NCBI GenBank assembly: GCA_958370785.1
Contig: CATXKN010000017.1
Span: 1-8,777, forward strand
Direction: 5' to 3'
DNA: 8,777 nt
From: an uncultured Collinsella sp.
Lineage (GTDB): Bacteria; Actinomycetota; Coriobacteriia; Coriobacteriales; Coriobacteriaceae
Part shown: positions 1 to 6,202 of the stretch, piece by piece
Layout of the letters: every line of letters starts with the position of its first letter
Numbering within the stretch: position 1 is the first letter of the stretch
The notes under the pieces: model-generated
Told to the model about the DNA's origin: nothing
Database searches by the model: none
Seen by the model: the letters and a program-made list of their open reading frames with translations, nothing else
Program-made: the position numbers and the translations under genes

Positions 1-15
1 ATCTCTGCTTCATTT

Positions 16-59
16 GCGCCGCCGCGGTGTCCGGATTCGCCCGGATGCTGCGGCGGCGC
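16..59 (+). other. Long hairpin ahead of the ychF promoter
   Basis: The arms GCGCCGCCGC (16-25) and GCGGCGGCGC (50-59) are perfect complements. Inside them TCCGG (30-34) pairs with CCGGA (41-45) around a 6-base loop. No clear T-run follows on either strand, so this is not a textbook intrinsic terminator. It may end the transcript of a gene left of the window or be a structured boundary ahead of ychF. Confidence 0.55.
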
Positions 60-65
60 TATACT
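60..65 (+). promoter_or_regulatory. Candidate -10 box of ychF
   Basis: TATACT lies directly after the hairpin and 37 bases before the GTG start, leaving a leader of about 30 bases that contains the ribosome binding site AAAGGAG (91-97). No convincing -35 box is visible, because its expected position falls inside the hairpin. The call rests on the -10 match and its position only. Confidence 0.35.
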
Positions 66-102
66 TATGCAGTTTGAAGTACCTGTATCAAAAGGAGCTG
101 TC

Positions 103-1179
103 GTGTCCCTTTCCATCGGTATCGTGGGCCTGCCCAACGTGGGCAAGTCGACGCTGTTCACCGCGCTTACCAAAAAGACCGGCCTTGCCGCCAACTACCC
201 GTTTGCCACGATCGACCCCAACGTGGGTATCGTCGACGTGCCCGATAGCCGCTTGCAAAAGCTCGCCGACATCGTTAACCCGGGTCGCATTGTGCCGGCG
301 ACGGTCGAGTTCGTCGACATCGCAGGCCTGGTGAAGGGCGCCAACGAGGGCGAGGGCCTGGGCAACCAGTTCCTGGCCAACATTCGCGAGACCGACGCCA
401 TCTGCGAGGTCGTGCGCTACTTTAAGGACCCCAACGTTATGCGCGAGGTGGGCCGCACGGGCGAGTTTGTCGACCCCGCCGGCGATGCCGACACCATCAT
501 GACCGAGCTTATCCTGGCCGACATGGGCACGCTCGAGAAGCAGCTGCCTAAGCTCGAGAAGGAGGCCAAGCGCGACAAGGAGCTCATGCCCAAGTTTGAG
601 GTCGCCAAGCGCCTACTCGCCTGGCTCAACGAGGGCAAGCGCGCCGCGTCCATGGAGATGACCGACGAGGAGCGCGCCGCCGCCAAGGGCCTGTTCCTGC
701 TCACCATGAAGCCCATCCTGTATGTGGCCAACGTGGACGAGGACATGCTCAACGAGGACCTGGCGCCCATCGATGGCGTCAAGCCGCTGCCGATCTGTGC
801 CAAGATCGAGGCCGAGCTTTCCGAGCTCGATCCCGAGGACGCTGCCGACTACCTGGAGAGCCTGGGCCTGGAGCAGCCCGGCCTGGACGTGCTCGCGCAG
901 GCCGCCTACAAGCTGCTCGGCCTGCAGTCGTTCTTTACGGCTGGTGAGATGGAGGTCAAGGCCTGGACGGTGCGTCAGGGCGCGACCGCCCCGCAGGCCG
1001 CCGGTGTCATCCACACCGACTTTGAGCGCGGCTTTATTAAGGCCGAGGTCATTGGCTATGACGACTACATCGAGCTCGGTGGCGAGCAGGGCGCCAAGGC
1101 TGCCGGCAAGCTGCGTATTGAGGGCAAGGACTATGTCATGGCCGATGGCGACGTCGTGCACTTCCGCTTTAACGTGTAA
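103..1179 (+). CDS. ychF: Redox-regulated ATPase YchF (OLA1/Obg family)
   Basis: This cytosolic P-loop NTPase belongs to the universally conserved YchF/OLA1 branch of the Obg family. It binds ribosomes, prefers ATP to GTP, and is linked to translation and oxidative-stress responses. The 358-residue product is full length (family about 360). Visible parts are the P-loop GLPNVGKST (residues 9-17), the switch II motif DIAGL (72-76), NVDE (210-213) at the position of the altered G4 motif that explains ATP preference, a helical insertion rich in Lys and Glu at about 130-200, and a C-terminal TGS domain from about 275 (AWTVRQGATAPQAAGVIHTD onward). The GTG at 103 is chosen over the in-frame ATG at 67 because AAAGGAG lies 5 bases before it and the product then starts MSLSIGIVGLPN as in homologues. 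The next gene follows after 11 bases, suggesting cotranscription. Confidence 0.97.
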   Translation: MSLSIGIVGLPNVGKSTLFTALTKKTGLAANYPFATIDPNVGIVDVPDSRLQKLADIVNPGRIVPATVEFVDIAGLVKGANEGEGLGNQFLANIRETDAICEVVRYFKDPNVMREVGRTGEFVDPAGDADTIMTELILADMGTLEKQLPKLEKEAKRDKELMPKFEVAKRLLAWLNEGKRAASMEMTDEERAAAKGLFLLTMKPILYVANVDEDMLNEDLAPIDGVKPLPICAKIEAELSELDPEDAADYLESLGLEQPGLDVLAQAAYKLLGLQSFFTAGEMEVKAWTVRQGATAPQAAGVIHTDFERGFIKAEVIGYDDYIELGGEQGAKAAGKLRIEGKDYVMADGDVVHFRFNV

Positions 1180-1190
1180 GGACGACGCAT

Positions 1191-1574
1191 ATGTTTAAAT
1201 ATGGCAAAAAAGCTGGCTACATGGGTATTGCACTGCTCGTACTTGCGGTGATTCCGCTGGTGGTCGCAGCGTGTGTTATCCCCAACATTGGTCCCGAGGT
1301 GGCAACGAAGTTTAACGCCGCCGGCGAGGTGACGCGCTGGGGCAAGAGCTACGAGTTGCTGGCGCTGCCGGTGCTCAACCTGCTGCTGAGCGTGGCGACG
1401 TACTTTACGGCGGGACGCCAGGCTAAAAACAATGATGACTCCGCCGCCATGGCGCGCATCGTGTGCGAACGCTACCTGCGCAACGGTTGCATCACGGGTG
1501 TGTTCCTCAACGTGATCAACGTTTACTTTATGTACTCGGCGATTACCGGAACGGGCTTTGGCTTTGGTTTCTAG
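1191..1574 (+). CDS. Small membrane protein, DUF1648-like
   Basis: This 127-residue protein has three likely transmembrane helices, at about residues 10-32, 54-73 and 99-118. The stretch between the first two (IPNIGPEVATKFNAAGEVTR, then WGKSYELLALP) fits the DUF1648 pattern of a Pro followed by a short amphipathic segment ending in a Gly-x-x-x-x-Trp-Gly motif. DUF1648 occurs alone or as the N-terminal part of SdpI-like immunity and signalling proteins. The usual SdpI C-terminal domain is absent, so an immunity role is not supported; the function is unknown. AAGGA overlaps the end of ychF and precedes the ATG by 8 bases, so the gene is probably read on the ychF transcript. The C-terminus (TGTGFGFGF) is unusually rich in Gly and Phe. 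Confidence 0.75.
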   Translation: MFKYGKKAGYMGIALLVLAVIPLVVAACVIPNIGPEVATKFNAAGEVTRWGKSYELLALPVLNLLLSVATYFTAGRQAKNNDDSAAMARIVCERYLRNGCITGVFLNVINVYFMYSAITGTGFGFGF

Positions 1575-1583
1575 CTTGTCCTT

Positions 1584-1973
1584 TTAGGCAACGAGCCTGC
1601 AAGCATATTCGATGGCTGCTGCGAGGCCGCCGCTCGATCGTGGTTTAAAGACCATGTCGGCGGCGGCCTCGTTTTCGTATCCGGCGCCGCGAAGGGCGAG
1701 TGCGATACCGGCTTCCAGGAGAAGGGGCAGACCGCGTTGGCTGGTTGCGATTACGGCAGTCTGATTGAGCGAGCAGCTGTGCGCTTGGCATTGGATGGCA
1801 AGTTCACCTTGCGCCGGGCAAGGGGCCAGAACGGCGGCGACGCGACTTGATAGCAATGCAAATGCTGTGCGCTCATCGGGCGAAAGGCATTCTGCTTCAA
1901 CGACGACGAGCTTGGGCGGTGCGCAGTTTGTGCGAAGCGTGGCTCGGTACATGCGGACCGAAGAACCCGACAT
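1584..1973 (-). CDS. Unrecognised 129-residue protein
   Basis: I do not recognise a family here. The ATG at 1973 is chosen because the minus strand reads AGGAG six bases before it; a longer version from a TTG at 1997 would start inside the palindrome. The product is soluble-looking and mixed alpha/beta by composition, with six Cys residues and an Ala- and Leu-rich C-terminal half (LPLLLEAGIALALRGAGYEN). No signal peptide or membrane helix is evident. It converges with the DUF1648 gene with 9 bases between stops, and it diverges from the XRE gene at 2050 across a 24-bp palindrome, so it may be a target of that regulator. The good Shine-Dalgarno site and intact frame favour a real gene, but the overlapping terminator-like hairpin near its 3' end leaves some doubt. 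Confidence 0.6.
   Translation of the reverse strand: MSGSSVRMYRATLRTNCAPPKLVVVEAECLSPDERTAFALLSSRVAAVLAPCPAQGELAIQCQAHSCSLNQTAVIATSQRGLPLLLEAGIALALRGAGYENEAAADMVFKPRSSGGLAAAIEYACRLVA
1622..1675 (+). terminator. Candidate rho-independent terminator inside the convergent gene
   Basis: CGAGGCCGCCGC (1622-1633) and GCGGCGGCCTCG (1660-1671) form a perfect 12-bp stem. Within it TGGT (1641-1644) pairs with ACCA (1651-1654). TTTT follows at 1672-1675 on the plus strand, while the minus strand shows no T-run past the stem. The polarity therefore fits termination of the ychF-DUF1648 transcript about 50-100 bases past its last stop. It lies within the 3' end of the oppositely oriented coding region. 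Confidence 0.5.
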
Positions 1974-1996
1974 AGAAAACTCCTGTGTATTCGGCA

Positions 1997-2020
1997 AAAC
2001 GTAAACTATAGTTTACGTTT
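1997..2020. promoter_or_regulatory. Perfect 24-bp palindrome, likely operator of the XRE regulator
   Basis: AAACGTAAACTA (1997-2008) is followed directly by its exact reverse complement TAGTTTACGTTT (2009-2020). The AT-rich centre contains TATAGT on both strands, a usable -10 box in either direction. It sits between the divergent starts at 1973 and 2050. A dimeric HTH repressor bound here would control both genes. No strong -35 box is visible on either side. Confidence 0.7.
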
Positions 2021-2049
2021 ATGTTCGGCTCCATTTCAAACTCGGCTGC

Positions 2050-2268
2050 ATGGACGAACGTGCGAAACAGATTCTTGGCAGGCGGGTCGAAGAGACGCGC
2101 AGGGACCTTGGTATCTCCAAGGTTGATTTTTGTGTGGCAACAGGAATCAGCCGACCCTACCTCGACCGAATCGAAGGTGGGACGGCAAATTTCACGCTCA
2201 AGGTTCTATTTAAGATCGCGCCCGCACTCGGCATGACGGTGTCAGAACTTCTCGAAGGTATCGAATAG
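2050..2268 (+). CDS. Small XRE-family (Cro/CI type) transcriptional regulator
   Basis: The 72-residue protein is almost entirely one helix-turn-helix domain of HTH_3 type (residues about 9-68). Its recognition region DFCVATGISRPYLDRIEGGT has the typical Ser-x-x-Tyr-Leu-x-x-Ile-Glu-x-Gly pattern, and the last helix ends in SELLEG, as in stand-alone Cro/CI-type proteins. No effector or protease domain is present. No Shine-Dalgarno site lies in front of the ATG, and no other in-frame start is available between the palindrome and 2050, so initiation may be weak. The 24-bp palindrome 30 bases upstream is the obvious candidate operator and implies autoregulation. The gene converges on the asparaginase gene with 22 bases between stops. 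Targets beyond its own locus are unknown. Confidence 0.85.
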   Translation: MDERAKQILGRRVEETRRDLGISKVDFCVATGISRPYLDRIEGGTANFTLKVLFKIAPALGMTVSELLEGIE

Positions 2269-2290
2269 GGGATACCCGTCGACAACCGAA

Positions 2291-3304
2291 TTACGCCATC
2301 GGGATGCGGTCGTGGTTGACTTGGCTGTAGAACAGGCGCTGAATCTCGGTCGCATCGCGTGACTGGCCGAGTGCCCACATGGTCTTGGCCACGAGTGTCT
2401 CGGTGGTCATGTCATCGCCGCGCAAAATACCCGGGTGATCGGCGTAGGCACGGCCGACCTCATAAACACCAAGGTCAAGGCCCTCTTCGGGGACCTGCGT
2501 GGTCATAACGACGGTGCGACCCGAATCGACCCAGCGGAAAATCGCCTCCTGGAATGACTCGCCGGACTCGCCAAACTCGGGAATACCGCCAATGCCAAAG
2601 GTCTCCAGGATTACAGCATCGTAGCTATCGGCAAGGGCGTCGAGGATACCCGGGTTTACGCCGGGCGTAAGCTTGAGTACAAATACGCGCGGGTCGATGC
2701 TGTCGTAGAAACGTACCGGGTTTTCGCCCTGATGCGTGCCGTGAAGCCCGTTGCGCACAATGCGGTCGTTGCGGATGTAGGCAATGGGCGGATAGTTGAC
2801 GCTAATGAACGCGTTAAAGCTCATGGTGCGCTGCTTGCGGGCACGCGTGCCGGCAATGGCGACGCCGCCAAACACAATCGACACATCGTGCGAATGCTCG
2901 TCGAGCGCATAGAGCAGGCTCTGGTACAGATTGAGCTTGGCGTCGGTAAAGGGGTTGCCCATGGGCTTTTGCGAGCCGGTGAGCACGATGGGCTTGGGGC
3001 TGTCCTGAATCAGGTAGGAAAGCGCTGCAGCGGTGTAGCTCATGGTATCGGTGCCGTGCAGAATTACGAAGCCGTCGTGGTCGGCATAACCCTCGACGAT
3101 GACGTCGCGGATACGCATCCAGTCACTGGGACGCATATTGGTGCTGTCGATGTTCATGGGCTGCATGACGTCGAGTTCGCAGAGGCCCGAGATCTCGGGG
3201 ACGCTCTGGGCGAGTTCCTCACCGGTCAGGGCGGGGGAGAGACCGTTGCCGTCCTCGGTCGATGCGATGGTGCCGCCCGTGGCGATGAGAAGGATGCGCT
3301 TCAT
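2291..3304 (-). CDS. ansA: Type I (cytoplasmic) L-asparaginase
   Basis: The enzyme hydrolyses L-asparagine to L-aspartate and ammonia. The 337-residue product matches the length of bacterial AnsA and has no signal peptide, so it is expected in the cytosol. The N-terminal motif ATGGTIAS carries the nucleophile Thr12; Ser54-Thr55 contact substrate; HGTDTM (83-88) supplies the second Thr-Asp pair Thr85-Asp86; Lys157 in the stretch TRARKQRTMSFNAF fits the catalytic Lys. The C-terminal domain includes ETFGIGGIPE, as in AnsA, where an allosteric asparagine site is known in E. coli. The ATG at 3304 is chosen because AGGAA lies upstream at suitable spacing and the protein then starts MKRILLIATGGT; the longer frame to 3376 has no family support. 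The expected promoter lies under an inverted repeat at 3382-3408. It is transcribed away from guaA. Confidence 0.95.
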   Translation of the reverse strand: MKRILLIATGGTIASTEDGNGLSPALTGEELAQSVPEISGLCELDVMQPMNIDSTNMRPSDWMRIRDVIVEGYADHDGFVILHGTDTMSYTAAALSYLIQDSPKPIVLTGSQKPMGNPFTDAKLNLYQSLLYALDEHSHDVSIVFGGVAIAGTRARKQRTMSFNAFISVNYPPIAYIRNDRIVRNGLHGTHQGENPVRFYDSIDPRVFVLKLTPGVNPGILDALADSYDAVILETFGIGGIPEFGESGESFQEAIFRWVDSGRTVVMTTQVPEEGLDLGVYEVGRAYADHPGILRGDDMTTETLVAKTMWALGQSRDATEIQRLFYSQVNHDRIPMA

Positions 3305-3381
3305 GCTGGTATTCCTATCGTATTTGCCGCCGCAGGGGCGGAGTCGTTCGGCAGTATTGTGGCACAGGGCGTCCAATGTTC

Positions 3382-3421
3382 AAACGTATTACATCATCTG
3401 TAACGTTTGGTAACACTTCAA
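3382..3421 (-). promoter_or_regulatory. Candidate ansA promoter overlapped by an inverted repeat
   Basis: On the minus strand, TTGAAG (3421-3416) and GATGAT (3398-3393) are separated by 17 bases and give a plausible sigma-70-type promoter about 80 bases before the ATG. The dyad AAACGTATTACA (3382-3393) and TGTAACGTTT (3399-3408), perfect except for a 2-base insertion, covers the spacer and -10 box. This placement is typical of a repressor site. The promoter assignment is from box matches only. Confidence 0.4.
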
Positions 3422-3571
3422 TTGCCGTCAAATAGGGGCCCAGGTCGTGCGTTTGCCGTGCGCTGATGGCTGCGAGGGACGAGAAACCCCATATAACGTG
3501 TACACTATGAAAGCAATTTTCGTTTATTCGCGCGGGCGGGCACCGGCTCCCCGCCAACAAGAGGGGATACC

Positions 3572-5170
3572 ATGGATCAAAAGGCTTCCGCAAAGGTCCT
3601 CGTACTCGACTTTGGTGCGCAGTACGGTCAGCTCATTGCCCGTCGCGTCCGCGACCTCAACGTGTATTCCGAGATTGTCCCCTGCGACATCTCGGCCGAC
3701 GAGATTCGCGAGATGAACGCCTCTGCGCTCATCCTTTCTGGCGGCCCGGCCTCTGTGTACGCCGAGGACGCTCCGTCCATCGACCCCGCCATCTTTGACC
3801 TGGGCCTTCCCGTTCTGGGCTTTTGCTACGGCCATCAGATCACGGCCGTGACGCTCGGCGGCAAGGTCGGTCACTCCGAGGTGGGCGAGTACGGCCGCGC
3901 CACCATCACGCGCACGGCAGACGCCAAGCTCTTCAACTCCACGCCCATGGAGCAGACCGTGTGGATGAGCCATCGCGACGCCGTTTCCGAGGTGCCCGAG
4001 GGCTTTACCGTTACCGCCAGCACCGACGTGTGCCCGGTTGCCGCCATGGAGTGCGTCGAGCGCAAGATCTTCACCACGCAGTTCCACCCCGAGGTCAAGC
4101 ACTCCGAGTACGGTCAGCAGCTGCTGAGCAACTTCCTGTTTGAGATCTGCGGCCTGGAGCCCAATTGGAGCATGGATAACCTGGCCGAGACCATGACGGC
4201 TGAGTTCCGCGAGAAGGTCGGCGACGACCGCGTGATTCTGGCCCTGTCCGGTGGCGTCGATTCCTCCGTCGTGGCTGCGCTGGGCGCCCGCGCCGTGGGC
4301 AAGCAGATGACCTGCGTGTTCATCAATCACGGCCTGCTGCGCAAGGGCGAGCCCGAGCAGGTGGAGGAAGTCTTCACCAAGCAGTTTGACGTCGACTTTA
4401 TCCACGTCCACGCCGAGGACCGTTATGCCGAGCTTCTGGCCGGCGTGACCGAGCCCGAGGAGAAGCGCCGCATCATCGGTACGCAGTTCTGGAAAGAGTT
4501 CTTCGCGGTTGCTCAGCAGCTCGAGACCGATGGCAAGCCGGTCAAGTACCTGGCTCAGGGCACCATCTACCCCGACATCATCGAGTCCGGCGCTCGCAAG
4601 ACGGGCGGCAAGACGGCTACCATCAAGAGCCACCACAACCTGATCCCGTTCCCCGAGGGCGTGCACTTCGACCTTATTGAGCCGCTCGACCACTTCTTTA
4701 AGGACGAGGTCCGCGCGCTTGGTCTGGCGCTCGGCCTGCCGGCTCACATCGTGTTCCGCCAGCCCTTCCCAGGCCCGGGTCTGGCCATCCGCATCATCGG
4801 TGCGGTCGACAAGGAGAAGCTCGAGATCCTCAAGAACGCCGACGCCATCGTGCGCGAGGAGCTCGATGCCTACAACCAGCGCCTGTTTGAGCAGACCGGC
4901 GAGCGCAACTCCGAGCACAGCTGCTGGCAGTATTTCGCGGTCCTGCCCGACATTAAGTCCGTGGGCGTTATGGGCGACGAGCGCACCTATCAGCGCCCGA
5001 TCATCCTGCGCGCCGTCGAGTCCAGCGATGCCATGACCGCCGACTGGGCCAAGCTGCCCTACGACGTGCTGGCCCGCATCTCCGGCCGCATCGTTGCCGA
5101 GGTCCCCGGCGCCAACCGCGTGTGCTACGACATCACGTCCAAGCCCCCCGCGACCATCGAGTGGGAGTAG
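3572..5170 (+). CDS. guaA: GMP synthase (glutamine-hydrolysing)
   Basis: The enzyme makes GMP from XMP, ATP and glutamine, the last step of guanine nucleotide synthesis. The 532-residue product is a complete single-chain form. The N-terminal class I glutamine amidotransferase domain (about 6-195) has nucleophile Cys85 in GFCYGHQ and His172/Glu174 in QFHPEV. The ATP-pyrophosphatase domain begins near 205 with the PP-loop SGGVDSS (226-232). The C-terminal dimerisation domain (about 405-532) ends PPATIEWE, the conserved family terminus. GAGGGG five bases before the ATG sets the start. The upstream 150 bases hold only a weak -10 candidate (TACACT, 3501-3506), and I see no purine riboswitch. The final codons read GGGAGTAG, matching a motif repeated downstream. 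This end of guaA is a known integration target for genomic islands, and an integrase gene lies 1.4 kb away. Confidence 0.98.
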   Translation: MDQKASAKVLVLDFGAQYGQLIARRVRDLNVYSEIVPCDISADEIREMNASALILSGGPASVYAEDAPSIDPAIFDLGLPVLGFCYGHQITAVTLGGKVGHSEVGEYGRATITRTADAKLFNSTPMEQTVWMSHRDAVSEVPEGFTVTASTDVCPVAAMECVERKIFTTQFHPEVKHSEYGQQLLSNFLFEICGLEPNWSMDNLAETMTAEFREKVGDDRVILALSGGVDSSVVAALGARAVGKQMTCVFINHGLLRKGEPEQVEEVFTKQFDVDFIHVHAEDRYAELLAGVTEPEEKRRIIGTQFWKEFFAVAQQLETDGKPVKYLAQGTIYPDIIESGARKTGGKTATIKSHHNLIPFPEGVHFDLIEPLDHFFKDEVRALGLALGLPAHIVFRQPFPGPGLAIRIIGAVDKEKLEILKNADAIVREELDAYNQRLFEQTGERNSEHSCWQYFAVLPDIKSVGVMGDERTYQRPIILRAVESSDAMTADWAKLPYDVLARISGRIVAEVPGANRVCYDITSKPPATIEWE

Positions 5171-5285
5171 GCTGATAGGGTTCTGACCTGCATTTTTGAG
5201 TGCCGCACTGTGCCGCTGAGTTTCGTTTCGTACGAGAGTCATGGCAAAGCCGCCAGCGATGTTGGTGAGTAAATACGATAACCGA

Positions 5286-5325
5286 GCCTCCGTTCCCGCG
5301 TTGGGACGGAGGCTTTTTCTTTGTC
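5286..5325 (+). terminator. Rho-independent terminator downstream of guaA
   Basis: GCCTCCGTTCCC (5286-5297) pairs with GGGACGGAGGC (5303-5313) around a 5-base loop, with one bulged T. A T-rich tail follows (TTTTTCTTTG from 5314). Position, 115 bases past the guaA stop, and polarity fit termination of guaA. Its presence shows that the native guaA downstream region, or a copy of it, is kept to at least here. Confidence 0.85.
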
Positions 5326-5326
5326 G

Positions 5327-5702
5327 TTTTACTCCCTTTCACCTGCGATTTCGCAATTTACTCCCCCGTGTTTCAAGACGGCAAGGCACGGTGCGGCATT
5401 CGGAGGAACGGGAGTAAGGATTCATCCCAAGTGAGTAGACGCGCGATTTTTGTCTCCGAGAGCCAAACGGGGCCGTTTCGGGGCCTGTGAAACTCAAATC
5501 GAACTCAATAGGCTTTTCGGCGGTCTTCTCACAGCGTTTTCCCAGGTGGTTAATGGGGAGTAAAGAATCTCGCCGCCTCAATGAAAACGGGAGTAACCAG
5601 GGGAAATGCCGCGGCGTACTGCCGCGTGCCGCCGTGTAAGCCACCGCGTCATTTACTCCCCAGGTGCGCCGGAAATGCCTTGGCATGCAATGGGGAGTAA
5701 AA
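5327..5702. repeat. Cluster of seven GGGAGTAA(A) motifs in both orientations, in a gene-free stretch
   Basis: Plus-strand copies of GGGAGTAA lie at 5410-5417, 5556-5563, 5589-5596 and 5693-5700. Reverse copies (TTACTCCC) lie at 5329-5336, 5358-5365 and 5653-5660. Several extend to GGGGAGTAAA. An eighth, one-base variant is the guaA terminus (5163-5170), and weaker GTGAGTAA/G matches occur at 5265 and 5431. Flanks are mostly dissimilar, so this is a short-site array rather than a tandem repeat. Small hairpins sit between neighbouring copies (TGCGA/TCGCA at 5344-5355; CGCGGC/GCCGCG at 5610-5626; TGCC/GGCA at 5676-5685). Candidate roles are integrase arm-type sites, remains of repeated insertions, or a host interspersed repeat. 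No credible gene was found between 5171 and 5788. Confidence 0.85.
5652..5701. repeat. Perfect 10-bp inverted repeat built from two copies of the motif
   Basis: TTTACTCCCC (5652-5661) and GGGGAGTAAA (5692-5701) are exact complements separated by 30 bases, which themselves contain the mini-hairpin TGCCTTGGCA (5676-5685). It could fold as a cruciform or RNA stem, or present two protein sites in opposite orientation. Confidence 0.7.
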
Positions 5703-5714
5703 ACTCAGCTTACG

Positions 5715-5740
5715 CAGGCCCGAGCGGCGCTCGCCGCCTG
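5715..5740 (-). terminator. Possible terminator of the XRE repressor gene
   Basis: Read on the minus strand, CAGGC and CGAGC pair with GCTCG and GCCTG around a GCC loop, with short internal mismatches. TTTTT follows only 11 bases later, so the T-run is further away than in classical terminators. It begins about 50 bases past the repressor stop. Confidence 0.35.
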
Positions 5741-5788
5741 GTCCACCGTCCTGATTCGGTTGCGTTGATCGCGAAATGCGGAGAGCCG

Positions 5789-6202
5789 CTACAGCGAGGC
5801 TTTCCAGTCCTCGTATTCGTCGGCGTCGATCTTGCCGTTTTCGAGCTGCGCGCGCTTCTCTGCCCACAGTTCGATCGCCATCGCGGCTTTGGGCGCGTGC
5901 GGCGCCTTGGGGTTCAGGGAGAGGCCCGTGCCGTCGGCTGCGGGCACGATGCCGAAGGAGTCCTCGAGCCGCACGAGCAGCGACATGAGGTCGCCCGCAG
6001 TCTCGACGCCGTAATCCTTGAGGGCGTTGACGGACACGCCGAGCGCCGCGGAGATGGACTCGAGCAGCTCGGGCTTCACGGCGCGGATGCCGCTCTCGTA
6101 GTGGCGCACGGCCCCCTCGGTCAGGCCGACCGCCTCGGCGAGCTGCGCCTGCGTCATGCCGCGCGACTTGCGGTACCGCCTTATGTTCTCGCCTACGGAC
6201 AT
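5789..6202 (-). CDS. XRE-family repressor of the integrative element
   Basis: The 137-residue protein has an N-terminal Cro/CI helix-turn-helix (about residues 3-58), with MTQAQLAEAVGLTEGAVRHY spanning helices 2 and 3, followed by a charged C-terminal part without a recognisable catalytic domain. That part ends in an acidic, Lys-containing helix (GKIDADEYEDWKASL). No Ser-Lys LexA-type protease is visible, so induction by self-cleavage is not supported. The ATG at 6202 follows AGGAGG by 7 bases; the longer frame to 6262 would run through the promoter. It diverges from the excisionase-like and integrase genes across 140 bases carrying repeated GTACG sites, two of which overlie its own promoter. 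This layout fits an element repressor controlling itself and excision genes; the role is inferred from layout. Confidence 0.85.
   Translation of the reverse strand: MSVGENIRRYRKSRGMTQAQLAEAVGLTEGAVRHYESGIRAVKPELLESISAALGVSVNALKDYGVETAGDLMSLLVRLEDSFGIVPAADGTGLSLNPKAPHAPKAAMAIELWAEKRAQLENGKIDADEYEDWKASL

Noticed and set aside
1191..1574. SdpI immunity protein
   Set aside because: Only the DUF1648-like part is present. The SdpI domain and a neighbouring toxin operon are missing.
1584..2268. Toxin-antitoxin pair made of the unrecognised protein and the XRE gene
   Set aside because: The genes are divergent rather than in one operon, and the 129-residue protein shows no toxin-family motif that I can recognise.
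3422..3571. Purine riboswitch in the guaA leader
   Set aside because: I could not find the conserved junction sequence or paired loops of a purine aptamer; only a short palindrome GTGTACAC (3498-3505) is visible.
3524..5242. 572-residue open frame antisense to guaA
   Set aside because: It is a GC-rich shadow of guaA, with low-complexity Gly/Ala/His/Leu composition and no family resemblance.
5241..5417. 58-residue frame after guaA (starts MAKPPAMLVSKYD) ending at one of the motif copies
   Set aside because: No Shine-Dalgarno site precedes it, and it runs through the guaA terminator; the Arg-rich second half looks non-coding.
5339..5686. 115-residue minus-strand frame through the GGGAGTAA region
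   Set aside because: There is no ribosome binding site. It is Arg- and Ser-rich and passes through six of the seven motif copies and their hairpins. It looks like repeat DNA that happens to stay open.
5327..5702. CRISPR array
   Set aside because: The repeat unit is only 8-10 bp, occurs in both orientations and has irregular spacing of 26 to 146 bases; no cas gene is present.
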